A stretch of 64,000 bases of DNA from Anaerolineales bacterium (GCA_029210945.1 JARGGH010000018.1:1-64000); one strand, 5' to 3'; shown: positions 25,359 through 35,498, counted from the first letter of the stretch. Notes: generated by a model not told the origin, from the letters alone. Translations and numbers: made by a program.

Positions 25359-26162
25359 TTAATCGAGCTTCGGGTCGTGGCCCATGGGCTGACCCGTACC
25401 GCCCCGCTGATGCTGAATGATTTCGGCAAAAATACTCAAGGCGATCTCTTCGGGCGTCTCGGCGTTAATGTCCAGGCCCATCGGCGAGCTGACCTTTCGG
25501 AGATCCTCCTGCGGGACTCCTGCCTGCTGCAAGGCTTTCGCGGTGGTCTCCCACCTGCGCCGGGACCCGATGACACCGATGTAAGCTGCTGGTGATTCCA
25601 ACAATTGTGGTAGAGCCTGCACATCGATTTCTACGCTGCGTGTCGTGAGCACGAGGAACGTGTTGGCGTGGATCTCGACATGCTTTGTGAGCGCATCCGG
25701 CTCACAGTGAACGAGCTCATCAGCCTCAGGGTTGGTACTCTCTGACGCGAACTCGACACGATCGTCGCAGACGACCACATGGTATCCGAGCCAGCGCCCG
25801 AGGTGCGCCAGGGCCTGACCCACATGCCCGGCCCCCAGGACGATCAACTTCGGTGGGATCTGCACGGGTTCCACAAACACCTCCATCTCACCGCCGCACA
25901 CCCCCACATCGCCCTCTGAAGGATCGCGGAACTCGTAGTTCACCAGCTCCGTCGCGCGGCTTTGAATGGCTTCAAGTGCGGTCTGGATCACGCGACTTTC
26001 CATCTCGCCGCCGCCGATCGTACCCTGCGTCGTTCCATCCGCAAAGACGATCATCTTGCTGCCGGCGTGGCGCGGCACCGACCCCCGGGTGCGGATTACC
26101 GTCACCAGCGCCGCCGGCACACCACGTTCCTGTATGTCGGCCAGTTGACGATACAAACCCAT
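25359..26162 (-). CDS. xdhC: XdhC/CoxI family molybdenum cofactor insertion protein
   Basis: 267 aa. The N-terminal XdhC/CoxI domain (VPAALVTVIRTRGSVPRHAGSKM, then GTIGGGEMESRVI) is followed by a Rossmann domain (LIVLGAGHVGQALAHLG) and C-terminal YIGVIGSRRRW. XdhC proteins bind and sulfurate or insert the Mo cofactor into xanthine dehydrogenases. Its start overlaps the pyrophosphatase stop by one base. It serves the hydroxylases on either side; the cofactor-binding Cys is present (GVCGG). Confidence 0.93.
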   Translation of the reverse strand: MGLYRQLADIQERGVPAALVTVIRTRGSVPRHAGSKMIVFADGTTQGTIGGGEMESRVIQTALEAIQSRATELVNYEFRDPSEGDVGVCGGEMEVFVEPVQIPPKLIVLGAGHVGQALAHLGRWLGYHVVVCDDRVEFASESTNPEADELVHCEPDALTKHVEIHANTFLVLTTRSVEIDVQALPQLLESPAAYIGVIGSRRRWETTAKALQQAGVPQEDLRKVSSPMGLDINAETPEEIALSIFAEIIQHQRGGTGQPMGHDPKLD

Positions 26163-27508
26163 CAGCGGTCCTCGAGCATCGCCAGGACGACCGGCAGCAG
26201 CTGCTTCTTTCTGGAAACCACCCCGCTCGCATCGAGCAAACCCTCACCGAGACGCTTATAAGGCAGCTCTGACAAGACCGGCGGCGCCGAGTGCATCAGA
26301 ATGCGGCTCGTCCCCTCAACGATGTCAGTGATCATCAGCATGGCGAAATCCAAGCCGCGCTGTTCGATCAACGCCTTCAACGCCCCATCGAGCGGCGCCA
26401 AGTGCTCCTCAACCTCGACCAGATCGGTAACCTCCACCTGCGAGATCCCGAAGTGCATACCGGCCGCGTCGTAAATCTTCAAATCGCTCGTGATAACAGA
26501 CATCGGATCGCGGGTCGACAGACCGGTACCAGCCTGGAGTAAACCCTTCCCGAAACTCTCGATCGTCTCGCCCTCAAGCGGTGACCCGCCGACGAACGCC
26601 CAGCGGGCAAGACGTTTGGCGGCGCGGTGGTCGCGGTCCGTCGTTGTCGGGGAGGTGAGCAGCAGCGTGTCGGAGAGGACACCTGCCAGCAGAAGCCCGG
26701 CCAGATCCGGTGGAGCTCCCATGCCGGCATCCTCGATCCGCTCGGACACAAGCGTGCTCGTGCTTCCGACCGGGTCAACCCGGAAACGGATCGGCAGGCG
26801 CGTGGGCGGGTTGCTCAAGCGGTGATGATCGAGCACCTCGAGCAGGTCCGCTTCATCCAGCGAGCGGATCGATTGCCCGACTTCATTATGATCGACCATA
26901 ATCAGCTGCAGCCTTGGAGGGTTTAGCAGATCGCGCTGCCGGCAGATCCCCTCATAGCGGCCATCCTCGCCCACAACCCAGAATTCGTTCCGTTCGCCGC
27001 GCAGCACGCGCGGGAGCGAGTCCCGGATGCGTGAACCCAGGCGGAACTGGGGCACATTCTGGTCGGCTGCCTCGCCGCTTGGAAGGTCAAACAGCTGGGT
27101 CAGGTTCATATCTTCCAGCTCGGGGTTTACACCGACCAGATCGCTCAACGACCGGAACAAGCTGAAGCCGGTGACCAACCCGAACGGTTTGCCGTCCGCC
27201 TCCACGACCGGGGCAACCGTGCCCGTGCGGTTGGCGATCGCCCACGCCTCCCGCAGCGGTCTGTCCGGCGTGACCGTGTCGAAACGCAGCGTCACCGACT
27301 CAAATCGTGGAGAGGCGTCGGTCAGCAGTTCCGGAGCAGTTAAACCGACGCGGTCCAGCGCCCAGGCGGTCTGCGCGTTGACCGCCCCACCGCGCGCGGC
27401 GATGACTTCATCCTGCGATTTCTGCGCCCGGTACCACGCATACCCCATCGCCGAGGCGATCGCGTCCGTATCCGGGTTGACATGTCCGATAACGTAAATG
27501 TCTGCCAT
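26162..27508 (-). CDS. Putative CBS-type manganese-dependent inorganic pyrophosphatase
   Basis: 448 aa, DHH-family class II pyrophosphatase with an inserted regulatory CBS region between the first two metal motifs. Seen: GHVNPDTDAIASA (residues ~8-20), IMVDHNE, LDHHR and the DHHA2 motif SRKKQLLP. CBS segments (VTPDRPLREAW.., APVVEADGKPFGLVTG) suggest control by adenine nucleotides, as known for this subfamily. Its location with purine genes may reflect pyrophosphate removal from cofactor cytidylyl transfer or nucleotide reactions. The ATG at 27508 is used; a TTG is immediately upstream. Confidence 0.88.
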   Translation of the reverse strand: MADIYVIGHVNPDTDAIASAMGYAWYRAQKSQDEVIAARGGAVNAQTAWALDRVGLTAPELLTDASPRFESVTLRFDTVTPDRPLREAWAIANRTGTVAPVVEADGKPFGLVTGFSLFRSLSDLVGVNPELEDMNLTQLFDLPSGEAADQNVPQFRLGSRIRDSLPRVLRGERNEFWVVGEDGRYEGICRQRDLLNPPRLQLIMVDHNEVGQSIRSLDEADLLEVLDHHRLSNPPTRLPIRFRVDPVGSTSTLVSERIEDAGMGAPPDLAGLLLAGVLSDTLLLTSPTTTDRDHRAAKRLARWAFVGGSPLEGETIESFGKGLLQAGTGLSTRDPMSVITSDLKIYDAAGMHFGISQVEVTDLVEVEEHLAPLDGALKALIEQRGLDFAMLMITDIVEGTSRILMHSAPPVLSELPYKRLGEGLLDASGVVSRKKQLLPVVLAMLEDR

Positions 27509-27551
27509 CAATACTCACTCTTCACTTGATCTCGGCACCTGGCGGATTGCA

Positions 27552-30545
27552 TCAGCTCCGCAGCGATTTCCAGACCCGTTCCGGCGTCACCGGCGCGGCG
27601 AGCACATCCCCCCCGCAAGCATCCATGACGGCATTGGCGACGGCCGGAGCGACGCCATCGATGGGGATCTCCGCAACTGCCTTGACCCCGAAGGGATGCG
27701 AAGGCTCGATCGTCTCGACAAAGATCGTCTGCAGTTCAGGCATCTCATGCGCTGCGAAGATATGGTAGTCCGTGAAGTCTACCTCTCTTGCCCGTCCTTG
27801 ATCATCGTACAGCATCTCCTCGCAGACTGCATAACCCAGCGCCTGGGTCATGCCGCCCTCGACCTGGCCGGATGCGGTGAGCGGGTTCACGATGATGCCC
27901 GAATCCACCGCCATAACCAGCTTATCGACGACCACCTGCCCGGTCTCGATATCGACGGTCACTTCTGCAAACTGGGCCGCAAATGGCGGTGGGGCGACCG
28001 GCGACATGTACGAACCGACCGCCATGATCTGCTCCTGGTCCTCCTGGTGCAGCGAATGCAGCGCCACTTCGGCGAGCGTCACCGAACGGCCATCTGGCGA
28101 CCAGGCTTGTTTATTCGCCAGCCGGATAGCTTCTGGTCGAACCGGGTCGCCCTCCTCGCCAAACATCTTGGCCGCCCGTGCGCGAATGCGCTCGGCGACC
28201 TGACGGGCCGCCCGGACCACCGCGGCTCCCGAAATATACGTCGTGCTGGAAGCATAGGCGCCTTTATCAAACGGTGTGAAATCTGTATCCGAGGAGTAGA
28301 CGATGATGTCATCGATCGGCACGCCCAGCACCTCCGCAGCCTGCTGCGCGAGCACGGTGTCTGAACCCGTGCCGAGATCTGTCGCTCCGATCAGCAAATT
28401 AAACGAGCCGTCATCGTTGATCTTGATGCTCGCCCCGCCCATATCCAGATACGGGATGGCGGTGCCCTGCATGACCAGCGCTACCCCGATGCCCCTCCGC
28501 AGGTGCGGTTTGTCTTCCACTCGCTGCCAATCAGGTCGGTTGAACTTGCTGAACCAGTCGATCGCCAGCGAACCCTGCTTGGCGCAATCTTCAAGTCCGC
28601 AGGTGTTGATCGTCTCCGGCCGCGGTTCACGTCCCTCAGACCAGGCGGTGCTGAACGGATGGACCTCTCCGGCACGCAGCGCGTTCTTCAACCGGAATTC
28701 CAACGGGTCCAGTCCGAGTTCTCGGACGATGCGCTCCATGTGCCTTTCAACCGCCCAGAAACCCTGCGGCACCCCATAGCCGCGGTAAGCGCCGGAAGGC
28801 GGCGTGTTTGTGTAGACAATGTCGGCGTAGAAGCGGATGTTGGGCTCTTGCCGATATTCGCCATCACCGACGTAGAGAGCCATCGCTTTATGACCGGTGT
28901 TGCCCGTGACGGTCAGCGCGTGGCAGCCATAGGCGCCCGTGTCGCTCAACGCGTACATCTCGTTCGCCGTGATGGTTCCGTCGTTTTTAACGCCCGTCTT
29001 CATCCTGATGCGCATCGGGTGCCGCGAGCGTGATGCGAAAAACTCTTCGGCGCGCGTGTACTCGATGCGCACGGGCCGTCCGGTCGCGATCGTCAGGTGA
29101 GCGGCTACGTCTTCAACAAGCACTTCCTGCTTCCCGCCGAATCCACCCCCGATGCGGGGCTTTATCACGCGGATGCGCTTCGCCGGCAGCCCGAGGACTG
29201 GTGCCAGCTGGCGGCGAGCGTGGAATGGGACCTGGGTGCTCGTGCGGATCACCAGACGGTCATCCTCATCCCAATAGGTAATGGCGATATGCGGCTCGAT
29301 GTGTGCTTGCTGGACTTTAGGCACTTCATAGGTCGCTTCGAAAATGTGATCAGCTTCATCAAACCCGCGCTCGACCTCGCCAATATCGATCCGGATCTTG
29401 GCCGCCAGGTTTCGCCCGGGGTCGGAAAGGTCGAAATTCACATAATCTGGTTCATCATGGATTTGAGCTGCCCCTTCTTCCAGCGCATCCGCAGGATCCA
29501 GGATTGCGGGAAGCTGTTCGTATTCGACCTCGATCAGAGCCAGTGCCTGCTCGGCGATCGCTTCGTTTTCAGCGGCGACGAACGCCACCCGATCGCCCAC
29601 GAAACGCACCTTGTTATCCAGCGAGAAGCTGTCGAGCGGTCCCGGGATCGGGTGAGATTGACCCGCAGTGGAATAGGCCACCCGCGGGATATCCTTCCAC
29701 GTCAGCACGGCGGCGACGCCCTCCAGGGCGCGCGCCTTTGAAGCGTCGATGTGCTTAATGCGGGCATGTGCAACCGGGCTGTGCAAGATTTTCGCGACCA
29801 GCATGCCGCGCAGCTCAACATCCGCCGTGAATGCGGGTTTTCCCTGGACCAGCTTGACAGCGTCAACTTTCGGCTCAGGATGGCCAACGGTATGCAGCGG
29901 TTCTGGATGATGGGCGACCTGTATGCGGGGCATCACCGTCGTTTCCAATGAGACCTGCGTTCCACCGGGATCCCACCCTGCACGGCTTTCCCGTTCAGGT
30001 GCCGGCGTGATCAAGTCTTTCGGGGCTAGAATCGGACCGTCAATCGGTTCGACCTGTTCGCCACGCAGGACTGCCGCGGCGCGCAGGATAGCCTGCACCG
30101 GCTTGATATAGCCGGTGCAGCGGCAGAGCACCCCCGACAGAGATTCACGCACTTCCTCTTCCGAAGGTTCCGGGTTCGCAGCCAAAAGCGACCGCGCCGC
30201 GAGCACCATGGCGGGCGTGCAGAATCCGCACTGGATCGCCCCGGTCTCGACAAACGCTTGCTGGACTGCATCCAGGCCGGCGCCGCTGCGCCAACCCTGG
30301 TCAGGGTGCTCGCCAACCGATTCGATCGTCGTGATCGAATGGCCTTCAACCTGCGCGGCGAGCATCACGCAGCTGTTCACTGGCTGCCCATCAAACAGCA
30401 CCGTACAGGCGCCGCACTCACCCGTTTCGCAGCCGTGTTTCACACCGAAGAGGCCAAACTCATCCCGCAGGGCGTCGAGCAGCAGCGTATCCCCGGCAAC
30501 GTCGAGTTCAACCGGTTCACCATTCAATAGAAATTGGATCTGCAT
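27552..30545 (-). CDS. Molybdenum hydroxylase 2Fe-2S / Mo-binding fusion subunit
   Basis: 997 aa. The N-terminal 2Fe-2S part (1-160) has GCETGECGACTVLFDG, CGFCTPAM and LCRCTGY. After a linker of ~60 residues comes the Mo-binding part (about 220-997) with GGGFGGKQEVLVEDVA, GAYRGYGVPQGFWAVE and the catalytic-Glu region VKAVAEIPIDGVAP. The FAD partner is the directly upstream gene (30545-31294), overlapping by one base. It is the second of three hydroxylases in the window. It likely hydroxylates a purine or related heterocycle; the specific substrate is unknown. Confidence 0.93.
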   Translation of the reverse strand: MQIQFLLNGEPVELDVAGDTLLLDALRDEFGLFGVKHGCETGECGACTVLFDGQPVNSCVMLAAQVEGHSITTIESVGEHPDQGWRSGAGLDAVQQAFVETGAIQCGFCTPAMVLAARSLLAANPEPSEEEVRESLSGVLCRCTGYIKPVQAILRAAAVLRGEQVEPIDGPILAPKDLITPAPERESRAGWDPGGTQVSLETTVMPRIQVAHHPEPLHTVGHPEPKVDAVKLVQGKPAFTADVELRGMLVAKILHSPVAHARIKHIDASKARALEGVAAVLTWKDIPRVAYSTAGQSHPIPGPLDSFSLDNKVRFVGDRVAFVAAENEAIAEQALALIEVEYEQLPAILDPADALEEGAAQIHDEPDYVNFDLSDPGRNLAAKIRIDIGEVERGFDEADHIFEATYEVPKVQQAHIEPHIAITYWDEDDRLVIRTSTQVPFHARRQLAPVLGLPAKRIRVIKPRIGGGFGGKQEVLVEDVAAHLTIATGRPVRIEYTRAEEFFASRSRHPMRIRMKTGVKNDGTITANEMYALSDTGAYGCHALTVTGNTGHKAMALYVGDGEYRQEPNIRFYADIVYTNTPPSGAYRGYGVPQGFWAVERHMERIVRELGLDPLEFRLKNALRAGEVHPFSTAWSEGREPRPETINTCGLEDCAKQGSLAIDWFSKFNRPDWQRVEDKPHLRRGIGVALVMQGTAIPYLDMGGASIKINDDGSFNLLIGATDLGTGSDTVLAQQAAEVLGVPIDDIIVYSSDTDFTPFDKGAYASSTTYISGAAVVRAARQVAERIRARAAKMFGEEGDPVRPEAIRLANKQAWSPDGRSVTLAEVALHSLHQEDQEQIMAVGSYMSPVAPPPFAAQFAEVTVDIETGQVVVDKLVMAVDSGIIVNPLTASGQVEGGMTQALGYAVCEEMLYDDQGRAREVDFTDYHIFAAHEMPELQTIFVETIEPSHPFGVKAVAEIPIDGVAPAVANAVMDACGGDVLAAPVTPERVWKSLRS

Positions 30546-31294
30546 CAGCTTTGCACCTCTTCCAGCACGCGTTCAACCAGGATCGAGACGACCTCGGAAC
30601 GATATTCCGCGCTCGCAAATACATCACCGGCGTCTGAGTAGCGCCGTGCCGCCTGCTGCCTGGCCGCCTCAACCGCATCTCCCGCCACAGGATCAAGCAG
30701 CCGCGGTCGTTCACCATAGCCACCGATCGCGATGGAGTACTTCTTCCCGTCAGCCGGAGCTACCGCGGCAGCACTCACCAACGGCCGGTCGGCCGGTGAG
30801 CGCGCGACGTATTCATAATGCAGGGCTCCTGGCAAAGCGAATGCGATGCGCTCGATGAGAAAGGGAGTCTCCCCCGTCATACGATTATCAAGGAGCTTGT
30901 CCAGGGGGACCTCAGAAGCCTCGCCGCTGATCGAAACGCTCGTCTGCAGAGCGAGCAGGACCAGCACTAGCGGCGAGCGGGCGTTGGCAGTCATAATCGT
31001 GCCACCCAGAGTGGCCATATTGCGCAAATTCAAGCTTGCCTCAAACCGGGCTGCCCGGCGCAGCTGTGCGGGCAGTTCGAAATCGGGATCCAGTAAACGC
31101 TGGATCCTGGTCGCGGCGCCGATCCTGACCGTCCCGGACTGGATCTCAATCTGGTCAAGGCCCAATCTGTCGAGATCAACGACCGCTTCGAGCGTGCGCC
31201 GCTCGGGAGCCAGCGCCGTGCCGCCTGCCAGCGGAACGCCCTCCGAGAGCAGCTCCAGCGCTTCCTCAATCGTTTCCGGTCGGTAATATTTCAT
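30545..31294 (-). CDS. Molybdenum hydroxylase FAD-binding subunit
   Basis: 249 aa, a compact form (usual ~290). Seen: VPLAGGTALAPERR (FAD pyrophosphate loop), LRNMATLGGTIMTANARSPL and the C-terminal YRSEVVSILVERVLEEV. It overlaps the thioesterase stop by 4 bases on one side and the FeS-Mo subunit by one base on the other, which ties this hydroxylase to the F420/thioesterase genes in one transcript. Confidence 0.9.
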   Translation of the reverse strand: MKYYRPETIEEALELLSEGVPLAGGTALAPERRTLEAVVDLDRLGLDQIEIQSGTVRIGAATRIQRLLDPDFELPAQLRRAARFEASLNLRNMATLGGTIMTANARSPLVLVLLALQTSVSISGEASEVPLDKLLDNRMTGETPFLIERIAFALPGALHYEYVARSPADRPLVSAAAVAPADGKKYSIAIGGYGERPRLLDPVAGDAVEAARQQAARRYSDAGDVFASAEYRSEVVSILVERVLEEVQS

Positions 31295-31818
31295 CTCCCA
31301 CTTCCTTGTTCATCTTCGGCATCCGCATACACTCTCCACCCCAGCGCCTCCAGGACCTCCGTCTCCTCCGGGGCTTCAGACAGATCCGCCAGCACGGCTT
31401 CGGCTTCAGCAGCCAGGGTGCCGTCGTTAAGTCGGACCTCAGCGTGAGCGGTGACCAATCTGCCCCGGTCCTCCTCCACCCAGCCCTGCAAACGGATCGT
31501 TTCACCGGTCGGCACCGGACGTCGGTAGCGGATAGCCAGTTTGGCGGTCAGGCGGAAATGCGTGTGGTCATCGATCATCGCCGCCCTTCCAGCGACCTCA
31601 TCCAGCATGGCCGCGACGATCCCGCCATGAACGATGCCAGGATAGCCCTGATAGGATTCGGGCAGGCAGGGTTCGGCAGCTACGCGGCCTTGCCCGTCCT
31701 CGAAGAATTCCAGACCCAGACCGCTCTTATTCTCAACACCGCAAACGAAACAGTGTCTGGAATTCGGCTGCTTGATGCGCGCCGGAGCGCCGGACTGCTC
31801 AGATCGCTTCTCCTTCAT
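31291..31818 (-). CDS. PaaI-like hotdog-fold thioesterase
   Basis: 175 aa. N-terminal CFVCGVENKSGLGLEFF is typical of a subgroup of hotdog acyl-CoA thioesterases, followed by GYPGIVHGGIVAAMLDEVAGRA (active-site loop with HGG and the acidic helix residue). It probably hydrolyses an acyl-CoA; the substrate is unknown. AAGGAG is upstream. It lies between the F420 block and the hydroxylase, and the 4-nt overlap with the FAD subunit shows co-translation. Confidence 0.88.
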   Translation of the reverse strand: MKEKRSEQSGAPARIKQPNSRHCFVCGVENKSGLGLEFFEDGQGRVAAEPCLPESYQGYPGIVHGGIVAAMLDEVAGRAAMIDDHTHFRLTAKLAIRYRRPVPTGETIRLQGWVEEDRGRLVTAHAEVRLNDGTLAAEAEAVLADLSEAPEETEVLEALGWRVYADAEDEQGSGR

Positions 31819-31864
31819 GGGCTTATCTCCTTGAAGCTAGTTTGGCGCCCAATTTTCCTGCTGG

Positions 31865-32869
31865 TCAGTTATGCGGGCTGAAGGTGTCTACAAGCAGTTT
31901 TACATCCCCGCCGACCGGGTAGAGGATCGGGGAGGTCGCGCCGTTATCCAGATACTCCTGAACCTTCGCCCGCGCCTGTTCCGGCGTTCCCGAGGCGGTG
32001 ATCCTGGTGACCAATTCGTCGGGCACAAGGTGCTTTGCACGCTGAATCTGCTCGTGCGTGGCCGGCCAGCCAAGAATCGACTGGATTTCATCGACCACAC
32101 TCTGGTCCACCTCGCTGGCCTTGGCGATGTGCGGCTGCTGGGCCAGATACTGTGTGAGCAGTTCGCGGCTGGTGTCGAGCGCCTTAGCCTCATCTTCATC
32201 CACCGAACAAACCACAAGCTGAGGCCGGTCGAGATCATCGATCCGGCGCCCGGCTTTCTTTGCGCCCGCTTCCAGCCGGTCCATCGCCTGCAGGTTGTAG
32301 CTCGGCGGGACGCAGTAGTTGAGCACAGCTCCATCTGCGATTTCGCCGGTCAACTCCATCATCTTGGGGCCTGTCGCCCCGATATAGATGGGGACATTGC
32401 GTGGCTCCTTGCGACCGTGCACGACGTCTAATTCGATGCCTTCAACATCGTGGAATTCGCCGTGAAAGGTGACCTGCTCCATGTTCAGCAGCCGGCGCAG
32501 GACCTCAACGGTCTCGCGCATGGCGGTCAGCGGTTTGCGGCGGTCGATGCCGACGTTCTTAGCCAACGGATCCCACCACGCCCCGATGCCGCAGATAATC
32601 CGGTCGGGAGCCAGGTCGTCCAGCGTGAGGAACGTTGCCGCTAACAATCCAATATTGCGCGTCCAGTTGTTGATCACGCCCGACCCCACCTTGATCCGTT
32701 CGGTGACTGCGGCGTAGGCTGCCATCGGTACAATTGCATCGCGGACGAGCCTGGATTCCGCCTGCCACACCGCTTCAAAGCCTTTCTCCTCAGCATAGCG
32801 AGCGTAATCCAGCTCATCTCTCAGATCATGGGCATCCTGCAGATAAAGCGCTACTCGTTCGAGACTCAT
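31865..32869 (-). CDS. LLM-class F420-dependent oxidoreductase
   Basis: 334 aa, a bacterial luciferase-like TIM barrel related to methylene-tetrahydromethanopterin reductase. Family motifs: [26 protein letters not shown] start, [31 protein letters not shown] and [27 protein letters not shown]420 rather than FMN use is inferred from the family and its immediate linkage to cofC (4-nt overlap). The substrate is unknown; a redox step in heterocycle breakdown is possible. Confidence 0.87.
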   Translation of the reverse strand: MSLERVALYLQDAHDLRDELDYARYAEEKGFEAVWQAESRLVRDAIVPMAAYAAVTERIKVGSGVINNWTRNIGLLAATFLTLDDLAPDRIICGIGAWWDPLAKNVGIDRRKPLTAMRETVEVLRRLLNMEQVTFHGEFHDVEGIELDVVHGRKEPRNVPIYIGATGPKMMELTGEIADGAVLNYCVPPSYNLQAMDRLEAGAKKAGRRIDDLDRPQLVVCSVDEDEAKALDTSRELLTQYLAQQPHIAKASEVDQSVVDEIQSILGWPATHEQIQRAKHLVPDELVTRITASGTPEQARAKVQEYLDNGATSPILYPVGGDVKLLVDTFSPHN

Positions 32870-33495
32870 CCTTCACCCTCCTGCACTATTAGGTTTGATT
32901 TCAATCCTGCTTGCAGCACTTCGAGATCCTCCGGCAGGTCAAGATCCAGACCCAACGAAGAAATTTCGCAGATCTCAACCCGGGCGCCGGCTTCTTTCGC
33001 ACGATGAACGTGGTGCTCGAAGCTGTCCGGGCCAAAATCGTAATCAATCAGACCCGGCGGCGAAGCCAGCAGGGCATTCGTGCCGCTCCGGCGTCGATCC
33101 GGGGCGATGACCACCACGGGCGGGTCCTTCGCCTTAGCGACCAACATCTGAATATCTTCAACCGTGATCAGGGGCAAGTCCGCCGGCAGGACGAGCACAC
33201 CGGATACGCCGTAGCCCTGGGCGACGATCGTTGCGCGCACCAGGGCGCGGTTAAGTTTCGGAGAGCCGCGTTCAGCGACGGTGCGGGCACCATGCTGACG
33301 GGCGATGGACAAAGCTTGAGTGTCCCTGCTCACCACTAATGTATGCTCAATTTCCTGCACACCATTGAGCGTATTCAGCGTATGGACCAACATCTTGCGA
33401 CTCAATTCGGCACGTTCCTCATCCGATAGTACGCCTGACAGCCGTGACTTCGACCGTCGCAACGGTTTGATGGGGACGATCGCCCAGTAAGTCAT
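32866..33495 (-). CDS. cofC: 2-phospho-L-lactate (or PEP) guanylyltransferase CofC
   Basis: 209 aa nucleotidyltransferase fold. [39 protein letters not shown] and [22 protein letters not shown] are diagnostic for CofC/FbiD. It activates 2-phospholactate, phosphoenolpyruvate or 3-phosphoglycerate with GTP for F420 synthesis; the substrate choice cannot be read here. It overlaps both the LLM gene and cofD by 4 bases. Confidence 0.93.
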   Translation of the reverse strand: MTYWAIVPIKPLRRSKSRLSGVLSDEERAELSRKMLVHTLNTLNGVQEIEHTLVVSRDTQALSIARQHGARTVAERGSPKLNRALVRATIVAQGYGVSGVLVLPADLPLITVEDIQMLVAKAKDPPVVVIAPDRRRSGTNALLASPPGLIDYDFGPDSFEHHVHRAKEAGARVEICEISSLGLDLDLPEDLEVLQAGLKSNLIVQEGEG

Positions 33496-34439
33496 GTGGA
33501 GCGCATCCTTTCCTGGATCTGCTGCGCGAACTCGAGAATGGTGTCGGCCAAGTTTCTTCGGTCATGGTAATCGTTCATCACGGTCTGTGTTACGCAAGTC
33601 TGAAGGCCGAGAACCTGCACTTGTGATTCTAATTCAAGATCGGCATGATCGAGCACAAATCCGTCGAGCAGTGATCGGTAGTGTTCGGCCACGGTGAGGG
33701 CCGAGGCTTCAAACCCCAGCTGCTGATACATCATCGCCGCCGGTCCTTTGAGCGCGCGGCCGCCAATGATAGGCGATACCCCGACCACAGGCTTCTGGCC
33801 AACTGCGCTGCGAACACCCTCGATGGCAAGAATCGGATCGAGGCTCACCCAGGGGTTCGACGGGCAAAGCACAACCAGATCTGCTTCACCTATGGCCTCG
33901 AGGACGCCGGCGGCCGGTTTCGCAGAGTCAAGCCCTTCGAAACGAAAGCCGCGCACCTCGGGCTCACAACGCAGGGCCACGAAATAGGTCTGGAAGGCGA
34001 GCTCGCCCCCCTCTGTCTGGACCTTCGTCGCGACGCGCTCGTCGGACATCGGCAGGATCGTTGATCGCACCCCCAGCGTAGAACAGAAATCACCGGTGAT
34101 CGCTGTGAGCGTTTCGCCTTGTCCAAGCCTGCGGGTCCGTTCCAGATGCAGCGCCAGGTCTTTGTCTCCAAGCCGGAACCACGTTGGGCCGCCAAGCAAC
34201 CTGAGCGTGTCGAGACAAATCCAGCTCTCATCCGCGCGCCCCCAGCCCTTCTCTGGATCTGCCAGGCCCGCCAGCGTATACATAACCGTGTCGAGGTCAG
34301 GTGAAATCCTGAGTCCGAGATATTCGAAGTCATCGCCGGTGTTGACGATGACGGTTAAATCCCCCGCCGGCAGCACCTGGTCCAAGCCATGTGCCAGTTT
34401 TGCCCCTCCGACTCCACCTGCCAGCGCGGCGACTTTCAT
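33492..34439 (-). CDS. cofD: 2-phospho-L-lactate transferase CofD (F420 biosynthesis)
   Basis: 315 aa. It transfers the phospholactyl/phosphoenolpyruvyl group from the GDP-activated donor to FO. Seen: KVAALAGGVGGAKLAHGL (nucleotide loop), VNTGDDFEYLGLRISPDLDT (metal-binding Asp) and CPSNPWVSLDPILAI. The length matches the family. It is embedded with 4-nt overlaps between cofC and the nitroreductase gene. FO synthase (CofG/H or FbiC) is not in the window. Confidence 0.95.
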   Translation of the reverse strand: MKVAALAGGVGGAKLAHGLDQVLPAGDLTVIVNTGDDFEYLGLRISPDLDTVMYTLAGLADPEKGWGRADESWICLDTLRLLGGPTWFRLGDKDLALHLERTRRLGQGETLTAITGDFCSTLGVRSTILPMSDERVATKVQTEGGELAFQTYFVALRCEPEVRGFRFEGLDSAKPAAGVLEAIGEADLVVLCPSNPWVSLDPILAIEGVRSAVGQKPVVGVSPIIGGRALKGPAAMMYQQLGFEASALTVAEHYRSLLDGFVLDHADLELESQVQVLGLQTCVTQTVMNDYHDRRNLADTILEFAQQIQERMRST

Positions 34440-35050
34440 TTCCAGAGCGTAACCTCCCCCAGCCGCTTGCGCCCGCGTGCCTTTCCCGGATCGGCCGGAT
34501 ACCCCAGCAGGATCAAGCCCTGCGGCGACCAGCTCTGCGGAAGCCCGAGCTCATCTCTGACAAGGTTGGGTACGAACAACGGGGCACAGATCCAGCAGCC
34601 GCCGAGACCTTCCGCATGCGCAGCGAGCAAGATGTTCTGACCTGCCATCGCCACACCCTGGACACCCATCAGAAACTCGGCCTGACGGCGCGCTGGATCC
34701 GGGTATTCATCCATTGTCTCCTGATCCATGCATACGACGACGACGACCGGCGCCCCGCTGATGCGGGCGTACGAGCGCTCGACGTCTCGCTCGATCGCAG
34801 CCGGTTCCAGACCATCCCGCTCGAGGTCTTCACGCAGCCGTTCGCCCATCCTGCGGGCCAGGCGCTCTCTTGCCTCCAGTGCCCGCAACACCACGAAGCG
34901 CCACGGCTGGCGATTGTGTGCAGAAGGCGCGTGAATGCCGGCCGCGAGGATCCGTTTCAGCACGCCCTCAACGACCGGCGTACCCTTGAAACGCCGCACG
35001 GAATGGCGGCCCTCAATAAGCTTGTAAAACGAGTCTGCGGGGTCGCTCAT
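34436..35050 (-). CDS. Nitroreductase-family protein, likely dehydro-F420 reductase
   Basis: 204 aa, FMN-dependent nitroreductase fold: RHSVRRFKGTPV, APSAHNRQPWRFVVL, VQGVAMAGQNILLAAHAEGLGGCWI and ILLGYPAD. It resembles the C-terminal domain of FbiB, which reduces dehydro-F420-0 in the PEP-based bacterial pathway. Here this domain is a separate gene beside cofE rather than fused to it, and is coupled to cofD, supporting an F420 biosynthetic role. Confidence 0.85.
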   Translation of the reverse strand: MSDPADSFYKLIEGRHSVRRFKGTPVVEGVLKRILAAGIHAPSAHNRQPWRFVVLRALEARERLARRMGERLREDLERDGLEPAAIERDVERSYARISGAPVVVVVCMDQETMDEYPDPARRQAEFLMGVQGVAMAGQNILLAAHAEGLGGCWICAPLFVPNLVRDELGLPQSWSPQGLILLGYPADPGKARGRKRLGEVTLWK

Positions 35051-35445
35051 CCGCGTACGCTGACCGAGTTCGCTTCAATCACAAACATCACCCGTCCCTC
35101 GCGCTGATATCCCCGGAATTCGCGTTCTCCTGTGTACTTATCTGCAAGTTTGTGGATGTGCTCCAGGGCGCCATCTTCGATGCGATCCACAACACGACCT
35201 CGAACCTGCAGATATCGATAGGGATTCTTGGGATCAATAACTAGGAATGCCACCCGGGGACGGCTGCTCATGTTCTGTTCCTTAACCCGCCCTTTGGCGG
35301 TGTTCACCCGAATCCTACCATCGATGAAATCAAACCAAACCGGTGTAACCTGCGGCGACCCGTCGGGCATTATTGTTGCCAGAGATGCTAAGACCTCAGC
35401 CTCATCCGTCAACAGGTCACGATGCGTATAGGGAATCTCAACCAT
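35047..35445 (-). CDS. PPOX-class F420-dependent oxidoreductase
   Basis: 132 aa split beta-barrel flavin/deazaflavin-binding protein of the pyridoxamine 5'-phosphate oxidase-like superfamily. The blocks LASLATIMPDGSPQVTPVWFDF, INTAKGRVKEQNM-like (RVNTAKGRVKEQNM) and YLQVRGRVV are typical of F420-binding members (FDOR). The substrate is unknown. It overlaps the nitroreductase gene by 4 bases. Confidence 0.88.
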   Translation of the reverse strand: MVEIPYTHRDLLTDEAEVLASLATIMPDGSPQVTPVWFDFIDGRIRVNTAKGRVKEQNMSSRPRVAFLVIDPKNPYRYLQVRGRVVDRIEDGALEHIHKLADKYTGEREFRGYQREGRVMFVIEANSVSVRG

Positions 35446-35498
35446 AAATCACCGCCGACCTTACTCGTTCGAAGGGTTATTGGAAGAGCTTGAGCAAT

